Shown here piece by piece: positions 35,947-46,019 of a stretch of 63,695 nucleotides of DNA. A program made the position numbers and the translations under genes. Numbering within the stretch: the stretch's first letter is position 1; each line of letters starts with the position of its first letter. This stretch comes from Aeromonas schubertii (GTDB taxonomy: Bacteria > Pseudomonadota > Gammaproteobacteria > Enterobacterales > Aeromonadaceae): positions 1-63,695 of the forward strand of contig NZ_CDDB01000087.1 in the NCBI RefSeq assembly GCF_000820105.1. The letters run 5' to 3'. A model generated the notes under the pieces. It was not told the DNA's origin. It saw only the letters and a list, made by a program, of their open reading frames with translations, and did no database searches.

Positions 35947-36537
35947 TCAGTGGGCGTTGAGCTCGTCCAGGGGCAGGGAGAAACTCGGCACGAAGGTGTC
36001 GATAAAGTAGCGCATCTCCGGACTCATGCGCTGATCCAGCATCTCCTCGAGGCGTCGACGGGCCGGCTCAAACTCCCGGTTGCCCGCCGCCAGCTCCTCC
36101 AGGCACTTGGTATAGGCGCACAGGGTGTCTGCATCCTTGACCAGACGGGCGAGCTCGGCATCGAGGCAGGCCGAGTCGAGCAAGGGGCGGTAGGCCTGGT
36201 GCAGGGCCGGGGGCAGCATGTCCAGCAGGCGCTGCTCGGCGGCGAGCTCAATCTTCTTGTACTCCCGGGCTATCTCGGGGTTGTAGTACTTGACCGGCGT
36301 AGGGAGATCGCCGGTCAGTACCTCGGTGGCGTCGTGAAACAGGGCGATGACGGCGGCCCGCTCGGCATCCACCTCGCCTTCGAACAGGGTGTTGCGTATG
36401 GTGCCGAGGGCATGGGCCACCATGGCCACCTGCAGGCTGTGCTCGGCGATATTTTCAGACTGGATGTTGCGCATCAGAGGCCAGCGATAGATGAGCTTCA
36501 TGCGCGAGAGGTTGGCAAAAAAGTGACTGGGCAGCAT
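35947..36537 (-). CDS. yfbR: 5'-deoxynucleotidase YfbR
   Basis: 196 aa HD-domain phosphohydrolase that removes phosphate from deoxyribonucleoside 5'-monophosphates. Metal-binding signature: '[17 protein letters not shown]' (first His), '[20 protein letters not shown]' (HD pair) and '[17 protein letters not shown]' (distal Asp). Length and motif order match E. coli YfbR. Stands alone between terminators. Confidence 0.94.
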   Translation of the reverse strand: MLPSHFFANLSRMKLIYRWPLMRNIQSENIAEHSLQVAMVAHALGTIRNTLFEGEVDAERAAVIALFHDATEVLTGDLPTPVKYYNPEIAREYKKIELAAEQRLLDMLPPALHQAYRPLLDSACLDAELARLVKDADTLCAYTKCLEELAAGNREFEPARRRLEEMLDQRMSPEMRYFIDTFVPSFSLPLDELNAH

Positions 36538-36587
36538 GCTTGGTTTCCGTTAACGAGCCTGTGGTCAGGGTATACCCATCAGTGGAT

Positions 36588-36623
36588 ACCAGAAAAGAGA
36601 GAGGGCAGGTTAAACCTGCCCTC
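36588..36623 (-). terminator. Terminator after yccF
   Basis: GAGGGCAGG-TTAAA-CCTGCCCTC, read on the minus strand, is followed by TCTCTTTTCTGG; it lies 6 nt beyond the yccF stop. Confidence 0.85.
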
Positions 36624-36628
36624 CGGTA

Positions 36629-37063
36629 TCAGCGAATGTATTGGCCGGTCTCGGCCTCGTGTTTGGTGACCACCGTCTGGCCGATGGGGGCCAGGCTGGC
36701 CACCGCCAGCTTGAGGTGCTGGATGCCAAACGGGATGCCGATGATGGTGATAAAGCAGGCCAGGGCCGAGGTGATGTGGCCGATGGCGAGCCAGACGCCG
36801 ATCAGCACAAACCAGAGGATGTTGCCGATCAGCCCCAGGGTGCCGGTGCCGATGTCGTCGCGACCCGTGATGAAGCGGCGATTGATGGTGGTCTTGCCAA
36901 AGGGGAAGAAGGTGAAGGTGCCAATCATGAAGCAGGCGCGCCCCCACGGAATGCCGACCAGAGAGATGAAGCAGAGCAACCCGGCCAACCACCAGGCAAG
37001 CCCCATCAGGACACCGCCCAGCAGGAACCACAGCAGGTTGAACAGAAAACGCAGGACACTCAT
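36629..37063 (-). CDS. yccF: YccF-domain inner-membrane protein
   Basis: 144 aa with three to four hydrophobic segments and two copies of the YccF motif: 'LCFISLVGIPWGRACFMIGTFTFFPFGK' and 'ACFITIIGIPFGIQHLKLAVASLAPIG'. Matches E. coli YccF in length (148 aa). Function of the family unknown. It sits between minE and yfbR on the minus strand with its own terminator. Confidence 0.88.
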   Translation of the reverse strand: MSVLRFLFNLLWFLLGGVLMGLAWWLAGLLCFISLVGIPWGRACFMIGTFTFFPFGKTTINRRFITGRDDIGTGTLGLIGNILWFVLIGVWLAIGHITSALACFITIIGIPFGIQHLKLAVASLAPIGQTVVTKHEAETGQYIR

Positions 37064-37160
37064 GGATTGCTCCTCAGATAAATGGTGCTACACCATACCA
37101 CTCCCCGCCCAGCAGGCAATCAAAAGCGTGCGAGAGGCGACATGGACTGCCAGATAAAGG

Positions 37161-37186
37161 ATGACCGGAGGCGAGGCTCCGGTCAT
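37161..37186 (-). terminator. Hairpin downstream of minE
   Basis: ATGACCGGAG-GCGAGG-CTCCGGTCAT is a perfect 10-bp stem ~33 bp beyond the minE stop, followed on the minus strand by CCTTTATC. Probable end of the minCDE transcript. Confidence 0.6.
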
Positions 37187-37218
37187 GGGGGGGAGATCAG
37201 GACCATGATAAGGCGTGG

Positions 37219-37482
37219 TTACTTCTTGTCGTCCGAGAAGGTGATGTTGAGCTCGAGCACCGAGAGCTCATCGCTCTTCTTGTCGAGTTGCACCGAGACC
37301 CGGTCCGGATCGATGGCGACATATTTGCGGATCACGTCCAGAATGTCCTGCTTGAGTTGGGGCAGGTAATCCGGCCCCCCTCTGCTGGTGCGCTCGTGGG
37401 CGACGATGATCTGCAGACGCTCCTTGGCCAGCTGTGCGGTGTTCTGTTTCTTGTTGGAGCGGAAATAATCCAATAATGACAT
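37219..37482 (-). CDS. minE: Cell division topological specificity factor MinE
   Basis: 87 aa, full length. Displaces MinC from MinD at midcell and stimulates the MinD ATPase, driving pole-to-pole oscillation. The N-terminal MinD-binding part '[29 protein letters not shown]' and the dimerisation domain ('[17 protein letters not shown]') are intact. Third gene of minCDE, 2 bp after minD. Confidence 0.97.
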   Translation of the reverse strand: MSLLDYFRSNKKQNTAQLAKERLQIIVAHERTSRGGPDYLPQLKQDILDVIRKYVAIDPDRVSVQLDKKSDELSVLELNITFSDDKK

Positions 37483-37484
37483 GC

Positions 37485-38297
37485 TTAACTCCCGAACAAT
37501 CGGCTAAAGAAGCCTTTCTTCTCTTCCTGAAGGAACCGAAACTCCTTGCTCTCTCCCAGCAGACGGGAGACAGCGTCGTCATAGGCCATGCCGGCGTCGG
37601 ACTCTTTGTCGAGAATGACCGGCTCACCGGAGTTGGAGGCGCGCAGCACCGCCTGGGACTCGGGGATCACCCCGAGCAGGGGGATGGCCAGGATCTCCTG
37701 CACATCCTGCACGCTCAGCATGTCACCACGGTTAACGCGGGTCGGGCAGTAGCGGGTCAGCAGCAGGTGCTCCTTGATGGGATCTTCGCCACGCTCGGCA
37801 CGGCGAGACTTGGAGGCCAGGATGCCGAGGATACGGTCTGAGTCACGTACCGAGGAGACCTCGGGGTTGGTGGTGACGATCGCCTCGTCGGCGAAGTAGA
37901 GCGCCATCAGGGCGCCGGCTTCGATACCGGCCGGTGAGTCGCAGACGATATAGTCAAACCCCATCTCGTGGAGCTGGTTCAATACCTTCTCGACACCCTC
38001 CTTGGTCAGGGCATCCTTGTCACGGGTCTGGGAGGCCGGCAGGATGGAGAGATTCTCGACCCGCTTGTCCTTGATAAGCGCCTGATTGAGGTTGGCCTCA
38101 CCGTTGATGACGTTGACGAAGTCATAGACCACACGGCGCTCGCAGCCCATGATGAGGTCGAGATTACGAAGACCAATATCGAAATCGATGACGACGGTCT
38201 TATGACCACGCTGTGCCAGACCGGTACTGAGCGCCGCACTGGTGGTGGTTTTGCCGACGCCGCCCTTACCTGACGTTACGACTATGATTCGCGCCAT
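37485..38297 (-). CDS. minD: Septum-site determining ATPase MinD
   Basis: 270 aa. Deviant Walker A '[19 protein letters not shown]' (~6-24), '[17 protein letters not shown]', '[20 protein letters not shown]', and the C-terminal amphipathic membrane-targeting helix in '[16 protein letters not shown]'. Membrane-bound ATP form recruits MinC. It lies between minC (18 bp away) and minE. Confidence 0.98.
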   Translation of the reverse strand: MARIIVVTSGKGGVGKTTTSAALSTGLAQRGHKTVVIDFDIGLRNLDLIMGCERRVVYDFVNVINGEANLNQALIKDKRVENLSILPASQTRDKDALTKEGVEKVLNQLHEMGFDYIVCDSPAGIEAGALMALYFADEAIVTTNPEVSSVRDSDRILGILASKSRRAERGEDPIKEHLLLTRYCPTRVNRGDMLSVQDVQEILAIPLLGVIPESQAVLRASNSGEPVILDKESDAGMAYDDAVSRLLGESKEFRFLQEEKKGFFSRLFGS

Positions 38298-38315
38298 TAT
38301 CGCTTCCTTGTAGCT

Positions 38316-39005
38316 CTATTTGATGCTGTCTATACGAAGTTGTTCTTTATCGAGGCGGACGTGGACCGGCCTCTGAATCAAGCCTGCCGGCAGGGCGTCA
38401 CTGAGCTGGAAAGTTCCAGCGATAGAGAGCAGCTCTGCCGCCAGTTGCTGGCAATAGATGCGGGCCTGGGTATTACCCCGTGCGCCGGCGATGGCGCGGC
38501 CACGCAAGGTGCCATAAATATGGATGCTGTCATCGGCGATGACCTCTGCCCCCGGGCTGACCGAGCCCAAAACCACCAGAGAGGTCCCTGCCGCATAGAT
38601 CTGCTGCCCCGAACGAACCGGTCCCACATGCACACGAGTCGGGATCACGGTCGGCGGCTCGGGCTTGGGGGCGACGGGAGCCACCGGCTCCGGTCGTTTC
38701 TTGCCCGAACTCATGACGGCAATGCCGGCCGCCTTGGCGGCAGTCTTCATCGCCTCGCTGCGCGCCCCAGTGATACCGACGAGGATAAACTCTTCGGACT
38801 CTACCAAATCCTTGAGCGCCTCGAAATCGGGTACTGCATCGAGCATCTCGACGTTGAGTACCAGAGGAGCGCAGTTGAAGAAATGGGGGGCCTGGGCCAC
38901 CTTGCTCTCGAGCAAGGAACGGATCTTGTCCGGGTTGGCATCGGTGATGTGAAGAACCGAGAGGGTAAAAGTAGCGCCTTTTATTTCATTATCCCGTTCG
39001 ACCAT
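38316..39005 (-). CDS. minC: Septum-site determining protein MinC
   Basis: 229 aa inhibitor of FtsZ polymerisation. The N-terminal FtsZ-binding domain ('FKGATFTLSVLHI'-type start, here 'IKGATFTLSVLHITDANPD') is followed by a Pro-rich linker ('PEPVAPVAPKPEPPTVIP', ~105-125) and the beta-helical C-domain ('VRSGQQIYAAGTSLVVLGSV', 'DSIHIYGTLRGRAIAG'). First gene of the min operon, divergent from ycgL. Confidence 0.96.
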   Translation of the reverse strand: MVERDNEIKGATFTLSVLHITDANPDKIRSLLESKVAQAPHFFNCAPLVLNVEMLDAVPDFEALKDLVESEEFILVGITGARSEAMKTAAKAAGIAVMSSGKKRPEPVAPVAPKPEPPTVIPTRVHVGPVRSGQQIYAAGTSLVVLGSVSPGAEVIADDSIHIYGTLRGRAIAGARGNTQARIYCQQLAAELLSIAGTFQLSDALPAGLIQRPVHVRLDKEQLRIDSIK

Positions 39006-39110
39006 GAATCATCCCCGATCCGCAAGGCAATCCGTTATTGTTATTGACATTCCGATGGTATAGTTTGCCCCCACAAGAGGCAATCAATCGCACGGATTAT
39101 ATCAAGTTAC

Positions 39111-39398
39111 ATGTTGTGTGCAGTCTATAAAAGTCGCAAAAAAGCCGACACATATCTCTTTATCGAGCGTCGTGATGATTTTTCCCGGGTACCGGATGCG
39201 CTCAGAAGCACCTTTGGCCCCGGTCAGCTGGTGATGGTGACCAAGCTGGACCCGGCCAAGCCCCTGAGTATCTCCAATGTCGAGAAGGTGATGGCGGCGC
39301 TGGTTGCACAGGGGTTCTATCTGCAGCTTCCTCCTCCCCAGGAGAACCTGCTCGCACAGCATAAGGCCTCGCTCAAGGGGGCAACACCGCAGCCATGA
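39111..39398 (+). CDS. ycgL: YcgL-domain protein
   Basis: 95 aa: 'LCAVYKSRKKADTYLFIERRDDFSRVPDALRSTFG' matches the YcgL family, a small cytoplasmic protein widely conserved beside minC in gammaproteobacteria. No catalytic residues are known; function undetermined. Divergent from minC across a ~105-bp promoter region and followed by ycgN. Confidence 0.93.
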   Translation: MLCAVYKSRKKADTYLFIERRDDFSRVPDALRSTFGPGQLVMVTKLDPAKPLSISNVEKVMAALVAQGFYLQLPPPQENLLAQHKASLKGATPQP

Positions 39399-39470
39399 AC
39401 AGGGGCTGTGCCTTGATTTTATCCCCGGCTGCCGGTATAACCCTGCCGCTTTGGTTGTGAGTGAGACGAG

Positions 39471-39908
39471 ATGATGCAAACCCCGTTTTGGCAGGTGAAA
39501 CGCCTCGATGAGATGAGTCCCGGCGAGTGGGAGTCGCTTTGCGACGGCTGCGGCAAGTGTTGTCTCAACAAGCTCATCGACGAAGAGACCGATGAGCTGG
39601 TGTTCACCAACGTCGCCTGTAATCTGCTCAATACCAAGAGCTGTCAGTGTTCCGATTATGCCAACCGCTTCACCCGTGAACCCGATTGTCTGCAGATCAC
39701 TGCCGACAAGATCGACGAGTATCACTGGCTTCCCTCAACCTGCGCCTATCGTCTGCTGGCCGAGGGGGCACAACTCCCCGAGTGGCACCCTCTGCTGACC
39801 GGCAGTGCCTCTGCCATGCACAGGGCCGGCCAATCGGTGCGCGGCAAGGTGGTACACGAAGCCTTCGCCGGTGACTGGGAAGATCACATCATCTTCTGGG
39901 CCAGCTAA
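39471..39908 (+). CDS. ycgN: YcgN-family cysteine cluster protein
   Basis: 145 aa with a CxxCxxCC-type cluster ('[16 protein letters not shown]', ~23-38) and more cysteines in '[14 protein letters not shown]' and 'TREPDCLQI', the UPF0260/YkgJ zinc- or iron-binding pattern. Cytoplasmic; function unknown. It follows ycgL by ~70 bp, an arrangement conserved in enterobacteria, and ends at a bidirectional terminator. Confidence 0.93.
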   Translation: MMQTPFWQVKRLDEMSPGEWESLCDGCGKCCLNKLIDEETDELVFTNVACNLLNTKSCQCSDYANRFTREPDCLQITADKIDEYHWLPSTCAYRLLAEGAQLPEWHPLLTGSASAMHRAGQSVRGKVVHEAFAGDWEDHIIFWAS

Positions 39909-39921
39909 GCTTTCCCCATAT

Positions 39922-39950
39922 AAAAAACGGAGCCACTGGCTCCGTTTTTT
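39922..39950. terminator. Bidirectional terminator ycgN/dsbB
   Basis: AAAAAACGGAGCC-ACT-GGCTCCGTTTTTT: 13-bp stem with A- and T-runs on both sides, between convergent genes. Confidence 0.95.
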
Positions 39951-39960
39951 ATTGTCCGAT

Positions 39961-40482
39961 TCACTGACAGCAGCGTCCTTTGGCCAGGTTGCCCACCGCC
40001 ACCACGATGAAGACCAGCAGGTAGGCGGCGAAGATGCCGACCAGCCACTGAGGCATGGAGAGGGTCAGAAACTGCCAGGTGATCTCGGAACAATCCCCGC
40101 TCGGCATAAAGAGCCAGGGGATCCACTGATCCAGCGGCATCCAGCTCGGGAAGTCTGCATAGGGGCTACAGACGTTGAAAGGGGAGGGATTGACCTGGTA
40201 ATCCACGTGGCGCAAGGCCAACTGCAGACCATGGAAGGCGCTGTATCCCCACAACACCATGGCGCTCCAGCGCAGCCACAGGCGCTCTGGGTTCAGGGTA
40301 CCGAGCAGGCCTGCCGCGACGATACCCAGGACGGCAATACGCTCATAGATGCACATGACGCAAGGGTGCAGCCCGAGCACATGCTGAAAGAAAAGTGCGC
40401 AGAGCTCAAGAGAGAGCGCCGTGCCGGCCAAGAGGGCCCAGGGCCAGCGTTTGGCCGCCAGCGTGCGTAAGAATTCAACCAT
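39961..40482 (-). CDS. dsbB: Disulfide bond formation protein DsbB
   Basis: 173 aa inner-membrane protein with four membrane segments. Re-oxidises periplasmic DsbA and passes electrons to quinone. Both redox pairs are present: 'CVMC' in the first periplasmic loop (~41-44) and Cys in 'FNVCSPY' / 'SGDCSEITWQFLTLSMPQW' in the second. Terminates at the shared hairpin with ycgN; 81 bp downstream of nhaB on the same strand. Confidence 0.95.
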   Translation of the reverse strand: MVEFLRTLAAKRWPWALLAGTALSLELCALFFQHVLGLHPCVMCIYERIAVLGIVAAGLLGTLNPERLWLRWSAMVLWGYSAFHGLQLALRHVDYQVNPSPFNVCSPYADFPSWMPLDQWIPWLFMPSGDCSEITWQFLTLSMPQWLVGIFAAYLLVFIVVAVGNLAKGRCCQ

Positions 40483-40525
40483 AAGAACCGCCTGAATGGG
40501 AGTCGAGGGGGCATTAGAGCAGAGC

Positions 40526-40558
40526 AGAAAGGGAAAGAAAAGGGGCCCAGGGCCCCTT
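40526..40558 (-). terminator. Terminator after nhaB
   Basis: AAGGGGCC-CAG-GGCCCCTT, followed on the minus strand by the T-rich TTCTTTCCCTTTC; 5 nt beyond the nhaB stop. Confidence 0.8.
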
Positions 40559-40563
40559 GCATA

Positions 40564-42144
40564 TCAGTGTCCGGTTGCGGCGCCGACGGCGCTGGCGGCA
40601 TGGTGAGTGAGCCAGCCCCAGTCATAAAATTGCTGGGTCATACCCGGCAGCACCCACTCGATGCAGAGGAAACCGACCCCCGCCAGTACGAGTGTATAGG
40701 GGAGGGCCATCCAGACCATGCGACCATAAGAGAGGCGCAGCAGCGGGGCCAGGGTCGAGGTGAGCAGGAAGAGGAAGGCGGCCTGTCCATTCGGGGTCGC
40801 CACCGACGGCAGGTTGGTCCCTGTGTTGATGGCCACCGCCAGCAGGTCGAAGTGATCCCGGGTGATGGCCTTATTCAACAGGGCGGTTTTAACCTCATTG
40901 ATATAGACAGTACCGACGAAGACGTTGTCACTGACCATGGAGAGAACCCCGTTGGCCAGGTAGAAAAGCGCCAACTGATTCTCGGGTTTGGCGGCCAGCA
41001 CCAGCTCTATCACAGGACGGAACAGCTGCTGATCGATGATCACGGCCACGACGGAGAAGAACACGGCCAGCAGGGCGGTGAAGGGGAGGGCCTCCTGGAA
41101 CGCTTTGCCGATGGCGTGCTCATCGGTGACGCCGGTCAGTGAGGTGGCCAGCACGATGACGGAGAGACCGATCAGGCCGACGGCCGCCAGATGCAGCGCC
41201 AGGCCGATGACCAGCCAGACGGCGATAAGGGACTGGGCCAGCAGCTTGAGCTGATCGTGGCGGGTACGGCGGGCATCTTCATGGGCGTCGTAGTCGAGCA
41301 TGATTTGACGCACGCGTTCGGGCAGTTTGGCGCCATAGCCGAACCAGCCCATCTTCTCGACCAGCAGGCAGGTGAGCAGGCCGAAGATGAAGACAGGGAC
41401 GCTTACCGGTGCCATGCGAACGGCAAACTCGGCAAACTGCCAGCCGGCCTGTTCACCGATGATGAGGTTCTGGGGTTCACCGACCAGAGTGCAGACGCCG
41501 CCCAATGCCGTGCCGATGGCTGCGTGCATCATCAGGCTGCGCAGGAAGGCGCGAAACCCTTCGAGGTCGTCGTGGCTTATCTCGTTGAGGGCGCTGTCAT
41601 CCTGATGATCGTGCTCGTGATGAAACCCCTTGCCAGAGGCTACCTTGTGGTAGATGGCGTAGAAGCCGGTGGCGACGCTGATCACCACGGCGATGACGGT
41701 CAGAGCATCGAGGAAGGCGGACAGAAAGGCGGCCACCAGGCAGAAGGCCATGGAGAGGGCGCTCTTGGAGCGGATGCGGATGAGCAGCTTGGTAAAGACA
41801 TAGAGCAGCAGGTTCTTCATGAAGTAGATGCCCGCGACCATGAACACCAGCAGCAGCAAGACCTCCATGTTGGCGGCCAGCTCATGCTTGACCTGGGAGG
41901 GAGTCGTCATGCCGATGGCGACCGCCTCGATGGCGAGCAGCCCCCCGGGTTGCAAGGGGTAGCACTTGAGCGCCATGGCCAGGGTGAAGATAAACTCCAC
42001 CACCAACAGCCAGCCGGCGATGAAGGGATCGATGTAGAAGACGACCGGGTTAATAATGAGGAAGGTCAGGATGGCGGCCTTGTACCAGTTAGGCGCATGC
42101 CCCAAGAAGTTTTGTGCCAGGGCACGTCCGAAGCTTACCTGCAT
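40564..42144 (-). CDS. nhaB: Na+/H+ antiporter NhaB
   Basis: 526 aa polytopic inner-membrane antiporter that expels Na+ in exchange for protons. NhaB-specific segments are recognisable: '[52 protein letters not shown]' region at the N-terminus, '[22 protein letters not shown]', and '[24 protein letters not shown]' near the C-terminus. Length matches the family. Divergent from fadR, the same neighbourhood as in E. coli. Confidence 0.95.
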   Translation of the reverse strand: MQVSFGRALAQNFLGHAPNWYKAAILTFLIINPVVFYIDPFIAGWLLVVEFIFTLAMALKCYPLQPGGLLAIEAVAIGMTTPSQVKHELAANMEVLLLLVFMVAGIYFMKNLLLYVFTKLLIRIRSKSALSMAFCLVAAFLSAFLDALTVIAVVISVATGFYAIYHKVASGKGFHHEHDHQDDSALNEISHDDLEGFRAFLRSLMMHAAIGTALGGVCTLVGEPQNLIIGEQAGWQFAEFAVRMAPVSVPVFIFGLLTCLLVEKMGWFGYGAKLPERVRQIMLDYDAHEDARRTRHDQLKLLAQSLIAVWLVIGLALHLAAVGLIGLSVIVLATSLTGVTDEHAIGKAFQEALPFTALLAVFFSVVAVIIDQQLFRPVIELVLAAKPENQLALFYLANGVLSMVSDNVFVGTVYINEVKTALLNKAITRDHFDLLAVAINTGTNLPSVATPNGQAAFLFLLTSTLAPLLRLSYGRMVWMALPYTLVLAGVGFLCIEWVLPGMTQQFYDWGWLTHHAASAVGAATGH

Positions 42145-42430
42145 AGTGTTCTCTCTGGTTGGAAAACGTCCGTTTTACTACCCGTATGCACCATGCAGTA
42201 CGGGACAGGGGGGTGATAGTTTCTTAGTTTGACTCAGTTCCCCATGATATTAATCAATAATTTGCCGGATGACATTTAGACTAACGTTTGCCTTGGGAAT
42301 CATTTGACGATTTAGCCACGAAAAAAGTGATAAAGGGGTGCCCAGAGGACTGACCTTTTGTTTGCCATGGTCGCTGCCTTTGCTATCATTCGTGGGCCTT
42401 TAACATTGTCATCACTTGCAGAGCCCGTTC
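42145..42430. other. Divergent nhaB/fadR control region
   Basis: This 286-bp gap is AT-richer than its surroundings and must hold both promoters. I could not pick convincing hexamers or an operator by eye, and see no ORF with a ribosome site. Confidence 0.5.
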
Positions 42431-43144
42431 ATGGTCATAAAAGCGCAGAGCCCGGCTGGGTTTGCCGAAGAGTACATCATCGAATCCATCTGGAATAATC
42501 GCTTTCCTCCCGGGTCTATCCTCCCTGCCGAGCGGGAGCTCTCCGAGCTCATCGGGGTGACTCGTACCACCCTGCGCGAGGTGCTGCAGCGTCTTGCCCG
42601 TGATGGCTGGCTGACTATACAGCATGGCAAGCCCACCAAGGTGAACAACTTCTGGGAGACCTCGGGTCTCAATATCCTCGAGACGCTGGCACGCCTGGAT
42701 CAGGACAAGGTGCCCGATCTGGTGGCCCAACTGCTCTCTGCCCGTACCAACATCAGCACCATCTTCATTCGGGGCGCCGTGCGCAACAATCCGGAGCGCG
42801 CCGCAGAGATCCTGCGCTCTTTCGCCGATGTGGAAGACAGTGCCGAAGCCTATGCCGACTTCGATTACCGTCTGCTGCACCAGCTCTCCTTTGCCTCGGG
42901 CAATCCCATCTATGCCCTGATCCTCAACGGTTTCAAGGGCTTGTATGCCAGAGTCGGTCGTTACTACTTCTCCGACAAGCAGGCCCGTCAGACGGCAGCA
43001 GATTACTACCAGGCCCTGCAGAAGCTGGCGGAAAACAAAGACTATGAATCTGTTTTCCAGGCTGTGCGCCTCTACGGTGTGGAGTCTGGCAAGCACTGGG
43101 CAAGGCTGCGTGAACACATGCCCAGTAACTTCTGCGATCATTGA
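42431..43144 (+). CDS. fadR: Fatty acid metabolism regulator FadR
   Basis: 237 aa GntR-family acyl-CoA-responsive regulator: represses beta-oxidation genes and activates unsaturated fatty acid synthesis. The N-terminal winged helix is almost identical to E. coli FadR ('[20 protein letters not shown]', '[20 protein letters not shown]', '[19 protein letters not shown]'). The C-terminal acyl-CoA domain is more divergent ('[27 protein letters not shown]'). ATG 42431 corresponds to the E. coli start; an ATG 15 bp upstream is in frame. Confidence 0.97.
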   Translation: MVIKAQSPAGFAEEYIIESIWNNRFPPGSILPAERELSELIGVTRTTLREVLQRLARDGWLTIQHGKPTKVNNFWETSGLNILETLARLDQDKVPDLVAQLLSARTNISTIFIRGAVRNNPERAAEILRSFADVEDSAEAYADFDYRLLHQLSFASGNPIYALILNGFKGLYARVGRYYFSDKQARQTAADYYQALQKLAENKDYESVFQAVRLYGVESGKHWARLREHMPSNFCDH

Positions 43145-43161
43145 AGATTGCCCGATAGAAG

Positions 43162-43187
43162 AAGCGCGCCAACCGGCGCGCTTTTTG
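43162..43187 (+). terminator. Terminator after fadR
   Basis: AAGCGCGCC-AACC-GGCGCGCTT followed by TTT: 9-bp stem, 17 nt after the fadR stop and facing the convergent ycgB gene. Confidence 0.9.
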
Positions 43188-43193
43188 TTGGTC

Positions 43194-44714
43194 TCAACTG
43201 CTCTTTTTGTCGGGGCAGCGGGAGATGATCTCGGGACTGAGCTCGCCGTTATCCTGCTCCAGTATCACATCGAAACCCCACAGCTGATGCAGATGACGCA
43301 TCACCTCGTGGCGTGAATCCCCGAGAGGGATACGGTTGTGGGGCACATAGCGCAGGGTGAGGGAGCGATCACCCTTCACCGCCACGTTGTAGACCTGGAT
43401 GTTGGGCTCGAGGTTACTCAGGTTGTACTGGGCCGACAGTATGCTTCGCAGCTTGCGGTAGCCCTCTTCGTTATGGATGGCCGAGACCTTCAGATAGTTC
43501 TTCATGTCGTCGTCATCGATGGAGAAGAGCTTGAGATCACGCATCACCTTGGGGCTCAGAAACTGGCTGATGAAGCTCTCGTCCTTGAAGTTCTGCATCG
43601 CGAAATGCAGGGTGTCGACCCAATTGGTGCCGGCATAGTCGGGAAACCAGTATCTGTCCTCCTCGGTCGGGTGCTCACAAATTCGCCGCAAGTCAGTGAA
43701 CATGGCAAATCCCAGGGCATAGGGATTAATCCCCGAGTAGTAGCGGCTGTTATAGGGGGGTTGATAGATGACATTGGTGTGGCTGTGCAGCACCTCCATC
43801 ATGAAGCGATCGCTCAGCTTTCCCTCATCGTAGAGGTGGTTGAGGATGGTGTAGTGCCAAAAGGTCGCCCACCCCTCATTCATTACCTGAGTCTGCTTCT
43901 GGGGATAGAAGTACTGGCTTATCTTGCGCACGATGCGCACCACCTCACGCTGCCAGGGTTCGAGCAGGGGGGCATTCTTCTCGATGAAATAGAGGATGTT
44001 CTCCTGAGGCTCGGGCGGGTAGCGCCGCTCGGCGGCCCCCTCGCTGCGTGCCTGCTTGGGCAGGGTACGCCACAACTCGTTGACCTGGGTCTGCAGATAG
44101 TCTTCACGGGCTTTCTGGCGTCGTTTCTCTTCGGCCAGGGAGAGCTTTTGTGGCCGTTTATAGCGATCGACCCCGAAGTTCATCAGGGCATGACAGGCGT
44201 CGAGCAGGCTCTCGACGGCCTCGATACCGTGTTTCTCCTCACATTCGCTGATGTATTTCTTGGCAAACAGCAGGTAGTCGATGATGGACGAGGCATCGGT
44301 CCAGGTCTTGAACAGGTAGTTGTTCTTGAAAAAGGAGTTGTGTCCATAGCAGGCGTGGGCCATGACCAGGGCCTGCATTGGCATGGTGTTCTCCTCCATC
44401 AGGTAGGCGATGCAGGGATCGGAGTTGATGACGATCTCGTAGGCCAGCCCCATCTGACCACGCTTGTAGTTACGCTCGGTCTGGATGAAGTGCTTGCCAT
44501 AAGACCAGTGATGGTAGCCAATCGGCATGCCAACGCTGGAGTAGGCATCCATCATCTGCTCGGCGGTGATCACCTCGATCTGGTTGGGGTAGGTGTCCAG
44601 CCTGTAGTGAGCGGCAACCCGGGCGATCTCCTTGTGGTAGATCTCCAGCAGATCGAAGTTCCAGTCCGGCCCGTCATCGAGCGGGGTATGTCTCTTGATG
44701 GCAGTCTCACTCAT
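43194..44714 (-). CDS. ycgB: SpoVR-family protein YcgB
   Basis: 506 aa. ATG 44714 ('SETAIKRHTPLDDGPDWNF') was chosen over a long upstream extension because GAGGGG precedes it and the extension overlaps yeaH. Family signatures: 'MPIGYHHWSYGKHFIQTE', 'YEIVINSDPCIAYLMEENT', 'VMAHACYGHNSFFKNNYLF', 'QTQVMNEGWATFWHYTI', 'NPYALGFAMFTDL'. SpoVR proteins accompany YeaG/YeaH in many proteobacteria and are linked to stress and stationary phase; molecular function unknown. It begins 11 bp after yeaH and is the last gene of the trio. Confidence 0.95.
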   Translation of the reverse strand: MSETAIKRHTPLDDGPDWNFDLLEIYHKEIARVAAHYRLDTYPNQIEVITAEQMMDAYSSVGMPIGYHHWSYGKHFIQTERNYKRGQMGLAYEIVINSDPCIAYLMEENTMPMQALVMAHACYGHNSFFKNNYLFKTWTDASSIIDYLLFAKKYISECEEKHGIEAVESLLDACHALMNFGVDRYKRPQKLSLAEEKRRQKAREDYLQTQVNELWRTLPKQARSEGAAERRYPPEPQENILYFIEKNAPLLEPWQREVVRIVRKISQYFYPQKQTQVMNEGWATFWHYTILNHLYDEGKLSDRFMMEVLHSHTNVIYQPPYNSRYYSGINPYALGFAMFTDLRRICEHPTEEDRYWFPDYAGTNWVDTLHFAMQNFKDESFISQFLSPKVMRDLKLFSIDDDDMKNYLKVSAIHNEEGYRKLRSILSAQYNLSNLEPNIQVYNVAVKGDRSLTLRYVPHNRIPLGDSRHEVMRHLHQLWGFDVILEQDNGELSPEIISRCPDKKSS

Positions 44715-44725
44715 AACGCATCCCC

Positions 44726-45997
44726 TCAGGCGGCTTGTTTCTTGAACAGCTCCCGGAATACCGGGTAGATATCCTCCAGCTTGCGGATATGCTCCATGGC
44801 AAAGTTGGGGAACTGGCTGGCCACCGATTCGTACTCGTGCCACAGAGTCTGGTGGGCTCGCGTGGTGATCTCGATATAGGAGTAGTAACGAACCCTCGGC
44901 ATGATCTCCTTGATGAGCAGCTCTTTGCACAGGGGAGAGTCATCGGCCCAGTTATCGCCATCTGAAGCCTGAGCGGCGTAGATGTTCCACTGGCTGGCCG
45001 GATAACGTTCGCTGACGATCTCGCTCATCATCTTGAGGGCGCTCGAGACGATGGTGCCACCGGTCTCCTGGGAGTAGAAGAACTCGTGCTCGTCCACCTC
45101 CTTGGCCTGGGTATGGTGGCGGATATAGACCACCTCTACGTTCTTGTAGGTGCGGGTCAGGAAGAGGTAGAGCAGGATATAGAAGCGCTTGGCCATATCC
45201 TTGGTGGCCTGATCCATGGAGCCCGAGACGTCCATCAGGCAGAACATCACCGCCTGGCTGGAGGGAACCGGTCGTTTCACGAAGTTGTTGAACTTCAGAT
45301 CGAAGGTGTCGATAAAGGGCACGGCCTCAATCTTCTTGCGCAGCTCCCGGATCTCCCGCTCAATCTGGGCTATCTCGGCATGATGCTCGTTGGGATCTTG
45401 CATCAAGAGGGCGAGTCGCTCCTCCAGCTCGTGCACTTTACGTTTCTTGCCCGCCTGCAGGGCGACCCGCCGTGCCAGGGAGTTTTGCAGGGAGCGCACC
45501 ACGTTGATGTTGGTCGGCACCCCGTTTGAGGTGTAGCCGGCCCGATAGGTTTTCACCTCCATCAATTGGTTAAGCTGGGTTTTCTGCAAATTGGGCAGCT
45601 CGAGATCCTCGAACAGCAGATCGAGGTACTCATCCTTGGAGATCTGGAACACGAAGTCATCGGCCCCCTCTCCCTGATTGGAGGCCTGGCCCTCACCGCT
45701 GCCGCCGCCACTGCCGCCTCCTTGCGGGCGATCTATCTTGTCCCCGGCCACAAACTGATCGTTGCCGGGGTGCACCATCTCCCGTTTACCACCGCGCCCC
45801 TGATGAAAATGGGGCTCGGTGATGTCACGGGTCGGTATGCTGATGCTCTCGCCCTTGTCCACATCCTGAATGCTGCGTTTTGCCACAGCATCGGAGACCG
45901 CTTGTTTTATCTGTTTTTTGTAACGGCGGATGAAGCGCTGCCGGTTGACAGCGCTCTTGTTCTTGCCGTTCAGTCTGCGATCGATGAAATGCGCCAT
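44726..45997 (-). CDS. yeaH: DUF444 VWA-like protein YeaH
   Basis: 423 aa. Basic N-terminus ('[26 protein letters not shown]'), a Gly-rich stretch (~90-108), and a VWA-like metal-ion-dependent adhesion motif '[26 protein letters not shown]' (DxSxS). '[17 protein letters not shown]' follows as in other DUF444 members. In E. coli its gene is co-transcribed with yeaG and induced by nitrogen starvation and RpoS; the same pairing here (22-bp gap) suggests a shared role. Confidence 0.95.
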   Translation of the reverse strand: MAHFIDRRLNGKNKSAVNRQRFIRRYKKQIKQAVSDAVAKRSIQDVDKGESISIPTRDITEPHFHQGRGGKREMVHPGNDQFVAGDKIDRPQGGGSGGGSGEGQASNQGEGADDFVFQISKDEYLDLLFEDLELPNLQKTQLNQLMEVKTYRAGYTSNGVPTNINVVRSLQNSLARRVALQAGKKRKVHELEERLALLMQDPNEHHAEIAQIEREIRELRKKIEAVPFIDTFDLKFNNFVKRPVPSSQAVMFCLMDVSGSMDQATKDMAKRFYILLYLFLTRTYKNVEVVYIRHHTQAKEVDEHEFFYSQETGGTIVSSALKMMSEIVSERYPASQWNIYAAQASDGDNWADDSPLCKELLIKEIMPRVRYYSYIEITTRAHQTLWHEYESVASQFPNFAMEHIRKLEDIYPVFRELFKKQAA

Positions 45998-46019
45998 ATT
46001 CCCCCCTTGGCCATCAGGC